A DNA stretch of 64,000 nt, from contig JAJEKV010000104.1 of the NCBI GenBank assembly GCA_021234155.1, forward strand, positions 434,001-498,000, in the 5' to 3' direction. Each line of letters begins with the position of its first letter. The stretch's first letter is position 1. The notes under the pieces are model-generated. The model had not been told where the DNA came from, did not search any database, and saw only the letters and a program-made list of their open reading frames with translations. Shown here piece by piece: positions 20,556 through 31,698 of the stretch. The stretch is from Isoetes taiwanensis. Lineage: Eukaryota > Streptophyta > Lycopodiopsida > Isoetales > Isoetaceae. The position numbers and the translations under genes were made by a program.

Positions 20556-22140
20556 TCAACCAAGGCCCTCAACAAGTGTGCCCGGTGACCCCATGCATAT
20601 AGCTCGCCTTGTGATTTGTTGTTTTGCATTGCATACTGTGCCTTTCCAACCTGCAGTGACCCGTAACCCGATGGATGCATCCCAAAGGTGTGTCGTAGTA
20701 GAAAACTCAATGCCCAAATACTTATAAGATCGAGCCACCTCCACTACCGCCCCTCGGTAAGTGAATGAGGGAAGGCGTGGTGCCGGATGATGGGACCAGC
20801 AGACACCCTTGTCTTGGCCAAGTTAACTCTCATGTCGTTGAATTGGCGTAAAGTGTCCAAAGCATCCGTGTGGCGTTGCATGTCCTCACGGGGTATATGC
20901 GGCGGTGTCAACATCATCGGCATATATGAGTTGCCGGATTATGTGGTGCATCAACCGAAGCCCCCAAGTGCTTTCGGCTAGCCATTCTTCTAGCCGGTCA
21001 ATGTACAAAGCCGAAGAGCTGCCGGGGATAGAGGGCAGCCCCGGCGCACCCCAATGCTACTAACAACGGGCTCCCCGACAAATTATTGAGACGCATCGGA
21101 GCAAGCCTCGTATAGTCTCAGATATAGCATTCGCAAGTCGACGGGGTCCCTAGCCGCCTCTCAATCGTCCCACAACTTATCCCGAGGCCTTTGTGTCATA
21201 AGCCTTTGCGAAATCCACAAAGCAACAGGATGCATTCGGCCGATTCGGCTATCCTCTATGAGTGTTCGCAGAGTGAAGATATGGTCAATAGTAGAATGCC
21301 GGGGCGAAGCCCGCCACGGAGAGCCCCAAGACTTCTCCATCCTCCCGCCCAAAGTGTCAATCGCCGCCAAGAATCCCGGCAAAGCAACTTGGCAAAGACA
21401 GAATCACCATAATGGTAATGATATGGTTGGTCGGGCTATGGGGGTCCCCGCTTGTATATGGGCACAACTCTACCGGTAGTCCAAAGGCGGGGAAGCCTTC
21501 TTGCAATGCCCCGTTGAAGAGTGCCAGTGAGAACCCAAGACCATTGGGGCCCTACCCACTTGAGAAGCTCTCCTTCGCATACCATCCAAATCTGGCCGCC
21601 TTCCCTCAAGTTATGCGGCGCTGCAGCCCATTATGACATCCCCTTCAAGAATGACCGCTAGGCCCTGGTCATGGGTGTGGTATCGGTGCCCGGCTTCCCA
21701 TTGGGTCATACAAATTGCCGCAAAGTATCTCACCCATTGTTCCTGGGTAATATTTCCCTGTGGGTCAGGGGCTTACTCAAGACCTTTCTCCGTAAGGCCC
21801 TAGGGTGGCGGTCTAGAAGACCAAACATCTTCTTTGGAGTTCGCAAGGTACCGGATTTCTTGGTCTTGAGGAAGGAGCGGTATTGACAGACGGCCTCAAG
21901 GGCTTAATGGTGGGGTCCAGCACTTGGCGGAGCCATCGTTTCAGCCCCGACATTCGCCATCGAACCCGCGATTGCGGGGAAGGTGGTTGCAGCCCCCGTG
22001 GATCGCCGAGAGCTGCCTCTCCCAAAGCATCCGGCCCCTACCCTCAAAAGCGAGCCGGTTCACCGGGCCGCCTGCTGTTGAAGTGTGGGGAGTTGCAAAG
22101 ACTCCGTGACTCATGCTCAAGCATCCTCGCATAGACCGGC
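20556..22140 (-). pseudogene. LINE reverse transcriptase region (broken)
   Basis: Minus-strand pieces in several frames show reverse transcriptase landmarks. STIDHIFTLRTLIEDS (about 21255-21300) is followed by a shifted DFAKAYDTV-like stretch, then PRDKLWDD. The catalytic YADD box is at 20913-20924 (LIYADDVDTAAYTP). Then comes VARSYKYLGIEFSTTTHLWD (about 20685-20744), the usual segment after the catalytic core. Frame changes between these blocks are frequent, so no active enzyme can be made. Confidence 0.75.
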
Positions 22141-22447
22141 CGCATGATCATAGTCCAAACGCAAACCGTGGTACATGGGGTGTTGGGGCAATGGGTGCTC
22201 GGTTGGCTCCAATCTATCTGTAAGAAATGGGGCCGGATGGTCCGAGTCTACTTCCTCGCCCCTACCACTGTCCCCGGCTAATCGGGCGAGTGATCAAGTG
22301 TAGGCATTGCTCGTCTCGCTAGCACGTAATCCACCACACCGGGTGCCGCCCCCGGCTGGTTCTCTGTCTACAAGTGAAGCGGCTGGAGGACGGCCACTGT
22401 GCCAGCCCATTGCAAATGACCAGGTCAAAGATACTGCCCAGCAACAG

Positions 22448-23031
22448 CTAGCTGCCGCCATACCGTGTCACCTGGCTGTCATCTGATGCCCTTGGCCAAA
22501 CCATCTCTGCGGGGTCCATTTGCAACACATCCTCAGCTAGAGGTGCGAATTTTGGGATTTGCTCTGCCCCTGTGCGCGCATTGAAATCTCCAAGCAACAT
22601 GACCTTGCCCAATTGTCTGTACTGCTGTATGTCATCATATAGATCGACATAGGGCTCCTGCATTTCCACATCCAAGTGCGTGTGGTAAAAGTTGCTCTCA
22701 GCATGTGGGAAGTAGCAAGCCGCCACAAAGAGAGGGTCGCCATCGCCGTTTCGCACTTTCGCACTACACGTATCTCAAGTTGCCTCGTCATGCGCCTTGC
22801 ACGTGGAGACCGATTGGGCCAAGGCTGCCCGGTAGTAACACGCAATTCCTCGCGTCCTCGTTTCCCTGTGCACTCATTGAAGACGAGTAGCGGTATCCCG
22901 CAAATCGTAGCCTCGCGTGACCGGCGATGTTCCCATGTTTCCATGAGGAAGATAAGGTCCATGTCCATGGCGACGGAATTGAGATCGTCCCCCTTCTGCC
23001 ATGGAAAGCCACGGCAATTCCAGGATACCAC
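22448..23031 (-). pseudogene. LINE APE-type endonuclease domain (frameshifted)
   Basis: The N-terminal frame reads VSWNCRGFPWQKGDDLN and LIFLMETWEHR (WNCRG and E of the exonuclease-endonuclease-phosphatase fold). After a frameshift near 22750 the second frame reads YFPHAESNFY and LLGDFNARTG, the conserved GDFN motif. This is the nicking domain that starts target-primed reverse transcription in LINEs. Confidence 0.8.
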
Positions 23032-23393
23032 GCCGAGGCACGATCCCTATTTAGTGGCATGCATCGCCACTTCAGTCCGGTGGTAGTGGTGGTCCTGTGG
23101 GGAGCGTAAGATGTGGATGCTCAGGCCGGGGGCCCCCTCGAGGGGACTTGAGGGGCGGAGTGCCCGTGCATCCCCTGTTTGGTCGCACGAATTCCGCATC
23201 CTTCCCGGACCAGCCCCGCCGCCTCCATATCTGCGGCGGTCCCTCGACTTTGGCCAGCTCACGCCTTCGGGTCTCTTTGCTTTGCCGGGGTCAAGTCCCT
23301 CCAACGTCTGAGCCGCCCCTTCAACTTCCTACGGCCGCAGATGGCCACCCGCCTGGCACGCTCTCAACTGTGAAGATGACCACCCGGGGGCGA

Positions 23394-24616
23394 TCAGGGC
23401 GCTGAATTCCATGACGACTCGCCTTTCCAATGGTCACAGGTGCTGGGAACATCATCCGGTCCAAGATCTGTGGTCCGAGCTCCGAAGTGAGATGTTCTCC
23501 GACTCCTCCGCCGCCTCGCACTACCACATTGCGGCTCCCGCGTCTCTGTTCCTGGAGTTCGGCGGGGGCTGCACCAGGTGTTGGTTGAGGTGGGTGAGGC
23601 ATAGACTGTGGCCGGCGCCGGGGTGGTGGCGGCCCGGCGTGATCTGATGTGTCCGCAACATGTGTTCCAGGTTGACGTCCTGTAGGTTGGTGGGTTCGCG
23701 GGGTTGGTGTGTTTTTTTGGTTTGTGGTTTTCGTTCTCCCAGTCCGAGCTCAGCTCTTGCAGAACGTTGTCATGTCTTGCCATCTCCCTCGTGCAATGGA
23801 GGAGTTGCTCATGTGCCTCGGCATGGAGGCCCTTGCCTTGCTGGGCAACGGCCGCCCGAAGCTCCTGTAGCTCCCGATCTCGTGCTAAATCCTTACTCCG
23901 AAGAGCGCTCAGTTCTGCCTGGCTAGCTTCCAAAGCAACCTGGAATCCTTGTCTCACAGTGGCGGCCTCCGCAACCTCTGATAGGAGGGCGTCCTGTGCT
24001 CCTCGTGCCATGGCCTTAGCCTCCTCAACCTCGGCCTGGATCCGAGACAGGGTTACGAGTGTCTCCTGCTCTACCCGGTTCCTGTCCTGCGTCCCAGCTT
24101 CCATAGCTGCCAACACGGTGTCTACACGCCCCCTCATATCTGCAAGCTCCTGCTGGTATTGCTGTCTGTCAAATTGTAGCAAGTGGATGCTATCATCCGC
24201 CATGCAGCGATCCTCCAATTACGTGATTCGTCATTTTTTACCGCACCAACCGCCGCACAACATCCGAGATGTTATGTTCTCCACCTCTGTCGCCGAGGCT
24301 CGCAAAGGCGTGCACCGCTGGCCTCAACCCTCGCTTGATGCGGCTCCAAAGGTTCGGACCGGGCGGATTGCCTGTGGGGCCCGCCGGCCGTCGACCGGGC
24401 CTTGGCTCGGGCCTCCCTCTTCATGGAAGACGCCTCTCCCTCTGCCCGAGGCCTCTTCCTTGGTGGCCCCGCTTCATGGTCTTCCCCAGAGGGCTCTGCC
24501 TGCGTGGGGTCAACCGGTGGTTGGTGTGTTTGGGCCTTCCCAGGATGGGTTAGTGTGGTCTGAGGTAGCTCACCAACCAAGTGTGGGTCCACACACGGAC
24601 CGTGGTCTGTGGCCAT
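23394..24616 (-). pseudogene. LINE ORF1-type coiled-coil protein
   Basis: Two frames. The first (24616-24272) starts MATDHGPCVDPHLVGEL and holds a basic nuclear-localisation-like PPRKRPRAEGE. The second (24218-23394) is a long coiled coil (LQFDRQQYQQELADMRGRVD, RIQAEVEEAKAMARGAQDA, ALRSKDLARDRELQELRA). ORF1 proteins bind LINE RNA and often form coiled-coil multimers. The frames are separated by about 50 bases with a stop, so the protein is broken. No RRM or zinc knuckle was recognised. Confidence 0.6.
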
Positions 24617-24667
24617 GACTTGGGGTATGACTTGGGCTTACGACTCCCGGATATCCGGTGTGTACCG

Positions 24668-25020
24668 CCGCCACAAAACCCTAGCACACAGCCCGGAAAA
24701 GTGCAGATTTGAGCACTGAAATAAAGACAAGCATGCAGGTATCATACACCATTGGAAAGCTCTCTGAATCAGCTTTCCAACAAGCCCAAGCACATAAAAA
24801 TCTGACACAGGATGTGAGAGATACAGTCCGTCGAAGTGTCTACCGATTGCCACAGAAACCCTAGAAGACAGCCCGGAAAAGTGCCAATTTGAGCACAGAA
24901 ACAAAGCCAAGCATGCAGGTACCATAACTATTGGAAAGATCTCTGAACCAGCTTTCCAACAAGCCCAAGCACATGAAAATCTGACACCGGATGCGAGAGA
25001 TATGACCGATCAAAATTCTG
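24668..25020. repeat. Hairpin-bearing repeat, units 1 and 2
   Basis: Two head-to-tail units of about 170-185 bp, each running from CACAGCCCGGAAAAGTGC to GATGTGAGAGATA. Each has an internal inverted repeat TTGGAAAGCT..AGCTTTCCAA. Unit 1 has a perfect 10-bp stem with a 9-base loop; unit 2 has one mismatch (AAAGAT). Confidence 0.8.
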
Positions 25021-25237
25021 CCGCAAGACGAGACCAATCGAATACTTACTAAAACATACGCCAATCCCTATATTGGTGTCGGACTTTCATCAACAACACT
25101 ATCAGGAACTAGGGTATGAATTAGTAAAACATTCTCGTAACCTTCAATAAGAGTACAACACACACCTTTCAACACCGCGTGGCCAAGGCCAACAACGGCA
25201 TCAGGCGAGGGCTATACTTCTCAAAGAAGGAAGAAGA

Positions 25238-25597
25238 AGGGCTGCCACAAAAACCCTAGCACACAGCCCGGAAAACAGCAGATTTGAGCACTGAAACAAA
25301 GACAAGCATGCAGGTATCATACACCGTTGGAAAGCTCTCTGAACCAGCTTTCCAACAAGCCCAAGCACATGAAAATCTGACACCGGATGTGAGAGATACA
25401 GTCCGTCGAAGTGTCTACCAGTTGCCACAGAAACCCTAGCACACAGCCCGGAAACGTGCCAATTTGAGCACAGAAACAAAGCCAAGCATGCAGGTACCAT
25501 ACCCGGTTGGAAAGATCTCTGAACCAGCTTTCCAACAAGCCCAAACACATGAAAATCTGACACCGGATGTGAGAGATATGACCGATCAAAATTCTGC
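25238..25597. repeat. Hairpin-bearing repeat, units 3 and 4
   Basis: A second pair of the same units about 220 bp downstream. Unit 3 matches unit 1 (perfect stem) and unit 4 matches unit 2 (mismatch stem). So the two-unit block duplicated as a dimer. GATCAAAATTCTGCCGC follows both unit 2 and unit 4, and recurs in part at 25650. Confidence 0.8.
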
Positions 25598-27900
25598 CGC
25601 CTTCAGAGAGTAAGGATGGCGCCTACCAGAGAGGAAGGAGAGTGATGAAAATTCTGCCGCCTTCAGAGAGTAAGAAGAGCCACAACTATAATGATAGATC
25701 ATCGTTATCCTAGCTACAACAATTGGTGACCTTCATAAATTCATAGCCTGGATGAAACCTAGAGCTTTTGAATTTGATGCAGATCCTTCTGGCTCTTTTG
25801 TTGTGCAATTAGTGTTGTTGCCGGATGATCTCAATGTTCTCAGATGCTATAGAGTAGACATTCTTTGTTTTACGTTACAATATCCCTTGCACCCTTAGCT
25901 TTTTGGACAATATGCTACATTACGAGGATTTCTCTTAAAACTTGCCCAACGTGTGCACCTATTTGGTCGAGGTTGGTTACACCTAAACAATTGCTATATG
26001 TGATGATGCCAGTGTAGAGACACTGGCATCTTATCCCTACACTGGCATCTTATGTTCAGGAGGTATCATGCGAGCTCAATTGTGTCCCTGATCACTACAC
26101 TGACACTTACAAATGTATAGTTCATCAGCAAGCTTATTATTGCTAAGGATTTTTCCCTCAAAAACCCTTTGGGGTTTGTTTGTTTGGCCTATGGTGGGGT
26201 GGGGTTTGTTTGTTTGGGTCCCATAGGCCACCCTTTCTTCAATCCAATTTATGCAAATCAATTTTGATTTTCTATTATGATTGTGTTCTTTGCAATTTAA
26301 AGTTGGGCTGTTGTGAATGCAAGTTGTTGACTACTCACGTCTTGAGTTTACAGTGCTAGGGTGTCTTCATTGAAAAAGAGACTTATGTTTTGTGCAACCT
26401 GATCAAGCATATCCATTGTTGTAATGTTAGGAAACGGTCTTTTATCGTATCATGATGCAACAAGAGAGAGCAAGTTCTTTGGGCAACTGATGCAAATGTT
26501 AGAGCAAACATTCTAAATTTTTTGTTAGGTGAACCATTTGTCTAGTGTTGATCTTTGCTATCTATAATTACTTGGTAAGTTGAATACAAACCATCATCCC
26601 GCTAATAGTTATGATGCTATATTGATTGAACAAAAAAATAAATGTAATGCTTATTAAATGCCAACCAGAAACTTGTTGGATGGTTTACAATAGTGAAGAA
26701 GTTGATATGTCGTATCTAATGTGCTACACAATAGATTCCTGTAGCGTAAACTTACCCACAATATATCAGAAGAACAATACAAATAATTGGGCTATACAAG
26801 CATTATATTGAATGCCATAGCAGCACATATAAAGGAGACTGTGATGTGTAATGTGCAGACCTTATACGACATTCTACAATGCCCTAGAATGTGTCTCCAA
26901 TAGTAGAAAGTCCTAGACATTGTAGAATGTGCTATCATGTCTTAGAAAGTATCTAAAAATAACAACTTTGCGAGTAAGCACGCTTGGAACTGTCATGCAC
27001 CTAATAGAAGAGGAAGAAGAAAAAAACTAAAAAACTCGCCATTGTGGACAAAGCTCCTAACATAAGAAACCCTGCTCTTCAATTATCCTCCTTTATGCTA
27101 GCCCCATACTCTAAAAGCACCAGTCAAACTTGCACCATGGGATTGGCATAATTCCAACATCTTGAGGGTTGATTGTAGGAAACTATAACAAATTGAAAAC
27201 TCATTGTTGCATGGTCTTTCATGACACACGCCTGCCTTATTTTCATAGGAAGGTGGGCTACGGATAGATACAATTGAGGCAACGCATGTGCTAGACATAT
27301 ATGAGTGACAGTAAGCATGTAGTGACCTTACGTTATAAGAGCAAACATAAATGTAGTCAAGTTCCTTTTTTCCACTACAAATGCCTCACAAATTCATTTT
27401 CCAGCAAAGCATAAGTACTTTCTTCTACAAAAAATTGTGGGGGTCTTGGGATGATTCATTTTCTTCTACAAAAAGTAAGGTGAATATCTTTAAGTTTATA
27501 TCGATGATCTTTATCCTTACAGAGGTGCATTTCCGTTGGCTCTCCATCCTTTAAGGCTCTCTTTCAATGGGCTCTCTTCTCAGGGGACTACTTAGTGCAT
27601 TAGATATTGTGCATATTTTGTTCTATTTTCATCCTATTGTCCGCAAGAACCCTACATCTAGGTGTTGTTAGATTCCTTTAGATGATACTCTGACATAATC
27701 CACTGATGCCCTCTATCTATCCATTGACTATGACTTGCCCTCTCTGGATGCAGCAGGACGAGACAGTTGAGTATTATTTATTTTTTATGTTCGCATGTTA
27801 GACTGTTTGGCAGAAGCTTCTAGGCATCTTCAATTGTAATTTGGATAGTCAACATGTCTTACTGGCATTTTATCCAAGTTTTGGTCTAGGCTGGCAGAAA
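25598..27900. other. 2.3-kb interval without recognised gene
   Basis: One plus-strand stretch at about 25747-25895 reads MKPRAFEFDADPSGSFVV, QLVLLPDDLNVLRCY before a stop; it looks protein-like but I cannot assign it. TTTGTTTGTTTGG is doubled near 26185-26215. Otherwise nothing. Confidence 0.4.
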
Positions 27901-27929
27901 GAGCATTCCATTTGGCATCAACTTAGATT

Positions 27930-28110
27930 CCCTAGTCAATTTGAAAAACAAGGCATCACTTCATCTTCAAGGGGCTGGCATTCCAGATGCCTATGTCCTT
28001 CATGATGCTCATTATCATATTGTCAATAGATGCAACTCACTTGCTGTTGAAAGAGTGTCATCAGGGAACGTTCTGTTTAGATTCACACTTACTTATAGTA
28101 TTTATACTAT
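27930..28110 (+). pseudogene. Unassigned gene fragment
   Basis: A plus frame reads LKNKASLHLQGAGIPDAYVL, HDAHYHIVNRCNSLAVERVS and SGNVLFRF before turning into a hydrophobic, low-complexity run. The first 60 residues have the composition of a conserved exon, but I do not recognise the family. The frame upstream contains stops. It may be a captured exon. Confidence 0.3.
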
Positions 28111-28603
28111 CTATATATTTGTGCTCTCTATTGTCTTGCATGTGTGGTTGAGTGGTTTGCCTCTAGTGGACTTTTTCTCCACTAAGTTTTAATTCCCATG
28201 TACACTTTTCATTCTTTTGAGTAATGAAGGCTGGAAACATGTATTTTGTTAACCAAGCTTAAGAACCCGAGTAGCTTGTCAGGAATAAGAATTTGATAGC
28301 TCAACAAGTTAAGGAATTTGAGACTTGGATTTGATTCCTCCATGTATGGCGCCTGTAAAGATGCATCATCCACTAAAAAACTCTCTAAAACAACCCATAC
28401 AATTAAACGAACATGTGTATCTTACGGATCAGACGTGCTTGCAGGTCATACATGCTTGCAGGTCATACTAGTTGGCAGTTACAACATCTCATCCTTTATT
28501 TCCATGTTACGATGACTGCTTCTTCTGGATTCTCATGATGAAAACAGGTAGTCCATCATATTGAAATTATGGTGTCTTCAGTTGAGAAAATAGATCTCTT
28601 AAC

Positions 28604-29444
28604 CTTCAATAGCAGACACACACTTCACCAAGCTTCCTAGCAACTGCATCTGCCAAAGTTCAAACTGCATCATATGAAATACTATGATTCTCCTGCTGAA
28701 AATATAGCATGCAAATATGACAACAATTGTAGACAGAACATATGTTTAAAATAATAGTATTCCACGCATTAAGTCAATAAACATACCTAATATTTACTAG
28801 AACAAACATGAGATGCTGAAAAAAAGTTCCAAATGTGGCGCAAGTTCCTCAGCAGCTTCCTAAAGAAGGTGTTAAAATAAGACAATATTTTATTTTCACT
28901 CTCAGAGAACTTGATCTTGTTATACCTCTTCAAGAGTTGCAAATGCCGAGCATGCTGCCTTTTGCACATGTTTATTACTATCAACTATTTGACGAAGAAG
29001 ACCGTTTAAAAAGTCATCAGACTGGTTATGCCCATTTAAATGCCATGATGCCTTGTGATACTAGCAAGATGACTGAAGCATGACACTAAACAAAAATAAT
29101 CCATGTACTTGCAATAATCAATTATCTTTACAAGCAAGGGAACCAACCTGAACTATCCATCTACTGTAACGTGACAATATCCAGCATGTAATGCTGCACA
29201 CAAGAGGATGTTTATCACCCAACAAATCTAACAAACTGACATAGTCTGCCCCTTGCCCCCTTTGAGGGCATAATATGACAAACAAGAGATCAGCATGAGT
29301 ATTTATATGAAGCTTCCAGGGCTAGAAGGCAACCCAGGTCTGTTATGTACTCATTTATACACCCATCTGTAGCAGCACCTAAATCCAAAAGTGCAACTTC
29401 TCTTTCCTTCCATTGATCACTACTATATAGATAGCTAGTTTCCT
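28604..29444 (-). pseudogene. Transportin-1 (importin beta-2) gene fragment, introns kept
   Basis: Five minus-strand exons can be placed. 29444-29334 reads DQWKEREVALLDLGAATDGC. 29245-29148 reads [20 protein letters not shown]. 29060-28926 (45 codons) reads [25 protein letters not shown]. 28859-28787 reads EAAEELAPHLE. 28695-28604 reads YDAV, stop, TLADAV. These are consecutive HEAT repeats of plant transportin-1, the nuclear import receptor for PY-NLS cargo. Exon phases agree across the first three junctions. The fourth exon loses a T in a T7 run and one more base, and its final CAG is TAG; the fifth has TGA for a glycine codon. Both ends of the gene are missing. Confidence 0.85.
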
Positions 29445-30411
29445 CTGCAAAGAGCATTTCAACACTAAGTTCCTCAAACTATAAAGGTCCAACGTTAATT
29501 GCTAACTACAAATAAACCATTTCAGTACGAAAGGAACTCCAATTTTATGCAATGCATTCAACACAGAACCTTGTAACTTATCTTTTAAACGGCCATTATT
29601 ACATCATAAAAAATGCTATTTTTTCCGTTGCAAGTGGCAGCGACCAGCGACCACCTATAAGCAAGAAATTAATAAACTAGAACAACAAATCTTTTCTACA
29701 GCCCTTTAAACTAGAACACTAAGAGCAACTATACACTAAACTCTACCAATAGACAAGCAACATATGCAGCCACCTTCTAACCAAACCAGCAACAACTTAG
29801 CCACTTAAGCAACATCCTACAACTACTCTAATCCAAAGCAGCCAAACAAAAAGTCTATGAGCAAGCCTACCCTTAAGCAAACCTTCCACACAAATCATTA
29901 CATATATCCATAGAATAAAATTTGTATGAAATCATTTCATAAAGCAACTGAACATCACATATTGGCTTCTTTGCTTTGCATTATTGCTGTCGTCTTTTCT
30001 TCGACAGTTCAATTTTTTGGAGGTAGAAAGCTCTGAGGTATACGCCTATTGGGCTGACTTTGCAGAATTAAAGCCACAACCATAGATCTGAACAGGCTAA
30101 AATCTTGTCCTGCACCAGCATTCTTCGAAGAAAGAACCATAGTTGTGTTACATAGTCCATTGGACCTAAACCTCTATGAAAATGGCCCTAAATCATCGGG
30201 CCCAGCTTCTCCAAGTTTTAAATTGGCCACCCAATCCTTTGCTTTGTTTTTGTTTTCCACACAAGCATGAGAACTTTCCTTTGAACAAGCAGACAAACGA
30301 AGCCATAAAGGAGGTACTCTGCCTCTTGTGAGAAATCAACAACCCTGTTTTAAGGCCCAGTGGTCTTGTTCCCTGAAAAAATGACTAGTAGTCGCTAATC
30401 TGGTCTGACAA
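29445..30411. other. Interval without recognised gene
   Basis: AT-rich. No further transportin exon was found upstream of 29444. Confidence 0.4.
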
Positions 30412-30455
30412 CAAAGATAGATAGATAGATAGATAGTATTTTAACGTCACGCCAC
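30412..30455 (-). mobile_element. SINE copy S2, tail part (split by the Copia insertion)
   Basis: (TAGA)n followed by GTATTTTAACGTCACGCCAC, the 3' end of the SINE family seen at 5670 and 36836. The rest (GGCAGCATCCA) resumes at 36411 beyond the Copia element. Confidence 0.7.
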
Positions 30456-31308
30456 TGATCGTTTTTCAAGATAATGCACACAACAATAATGCACACTCAA
30501 ATGTCTAGCAAGATTTGCAACTATAATAGAGTTACAATAATGATCTAGAGAAAAGCCACAATATGGTCACTAATTTTCTCTAGAACATGTACTCAATATC
30601 TTTGTTCAAATTTCTAGAAATCATTCTAGAAACACCTATGGTCAATATAATGATTGTCAATAATAATAATGAACTATTCAACCATAGGAATACTGTAGCA
30701 ATAATTCACTGTTCCTCGGGTATTGACCAAGTAACTGTAGCATAGTTGACTCCGGCCATTTGCGGATCTTCGGTGCTAATACGATCTCCTCCTGCCGTCT
30801 ACGCCAGCCATTAAGCGTTCTCAAAGATATATACATCACTCCGACGGTTATGGGACTTCTAATCTAAGTTTTCCAATCCGTCCACAATATCCCACAGGAC
30901 AAGTTCATGAAATGAGCTGTGTTCCAATATCCCACAGGACAAACAGTGCAAACGAGCTTTTCGACCATTGAATCAAATTTTCCTTAATAGATAATGTTCA
31001 TATTAATATTTCAATCAATGTCTTACCCTTGGTGATGAACTTGAGTATCAAACAACTTGGTAAGCTCCTGTCTCATTTGCACATTTAGATTAGGTCATGG
31101 TCTGTAAGGTAACCTACTGCCACTGCTTCTCATAGGTACATTAGGCAGACAACTTGTGATCATGTTGATCTACACTACTGCCACTGCTTCTCATAGTTAG
31201 ATCATACAAATGATAGCCATCTTCACATGATAACCTTGTACTCAAATAACATTATTGTTTGTATGTACTGACCTGAATCTTGCAGGGTTATGAGATGAAT
31301 TTCCATCA
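30456..31308 (-). repeat. Copia 3' LTR (853 bp)
   Basis: Ends CCATCA at 31308 and starts TGATCG at 30456 on the plus strand. Direct partner of 35553-36405. Confidence 0.97.
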
Positions 31309-31698
31309 CTCCTCCTTCAACTCATAAGCCTGCATTCCTGGTTTTACCAATACCTTCAACTTTGCCTTAAATCCATTGAATTTACTTGTAGACAGAGCCT
31401 TGGTAAAAATATCCGCAACTTGATGATTAGTATCCAAATAAAGCATCTCTATTACTTTTCTTTCTGCCAAGTCCCTTATGAAATGGATGCTTAGTTCTAT
31501 GTGCTTGGTTCTATCATGCTGAACATGATTTTTCACTATGGCTGTGCAACTTTGGCTATCTGTCCATATTATTGTGGGACCTGTTTGTTCACAACCTAGT
31601 TCATCCATCAATCTTCTTAGCCATACGATTTCTTTTGCTACAAGTGAGGATGCAGCATACTCTGCTTCTACAGAACTCATTGCTATAGCTGTTTGCAT
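31306..31698 (-). CDS. Copia RNase H C-terminal part (frame-shifted)
   Basis: Reads AMSSVEAEYAASSLVAKEI, WTDSQSCTAIVKNHVQHDR, TKHIELSIHFIRDL and HQVADIFTKALS, the second half of Copia RNase H (catalytic E in SxEAEY, D in TDSQS). It overlaps the end of the main frame by a few bases in another frame. The TGA stop is the first three bases of the 3' LTR, directly after the purine tract GAAGGAGGAG. Confidence 0.9.
   Translation of the reverse strand: MQTAIAMSSVEAEYAASSLVAKEIVWLRRLMDELGCEQTGPTIIWTDSQSCTAIVKNHVQHDRTKHIELSIHFIRDLAERKVIEMLYLDTNHQVADIFTKALSTSKFNGFKAKLKVLVKPGMQAYELKEE
31309..31318 (-). other. Copia polypurine tract
   Basis: GAAGGAGGAG on the element strand, directly abutting the 3' LTR. 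Confidence 0.9.

Larger units (their letters stand above)
19527..24640 (-). mobile_element. Decayed full-length LINE (non-LTR retrotransposon)
   Basis: About 5.1 kb, markedly GC-richer than its flanks. On the minus strand it has, in order, an ORF1-type coiled-coil protein, an APE-type endonuclease, a reverse transcriptase and a short 3' region ending GTGGACGATAAAATCA followed by (TATTC)n. Many frameshifts and stops break ORF2. A 5'-truncated relative with the same 3' end lies at 58393-58466. No target duplication was identified, so the 5' limit near 24640 is approximate. Confidence 0.8.

Noticed and set aside
25201-25563. 120-codon minus frame with internal repeats
   Set aside because: It only reflects the tandem hairpin repeat; unit-length changes and lack of motifs argue against a protein.
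30412-30436. Plain TAGA microsatellite
   Set aside because: The same run is followed by the same SINE end in three places, so it is the tail of an element.
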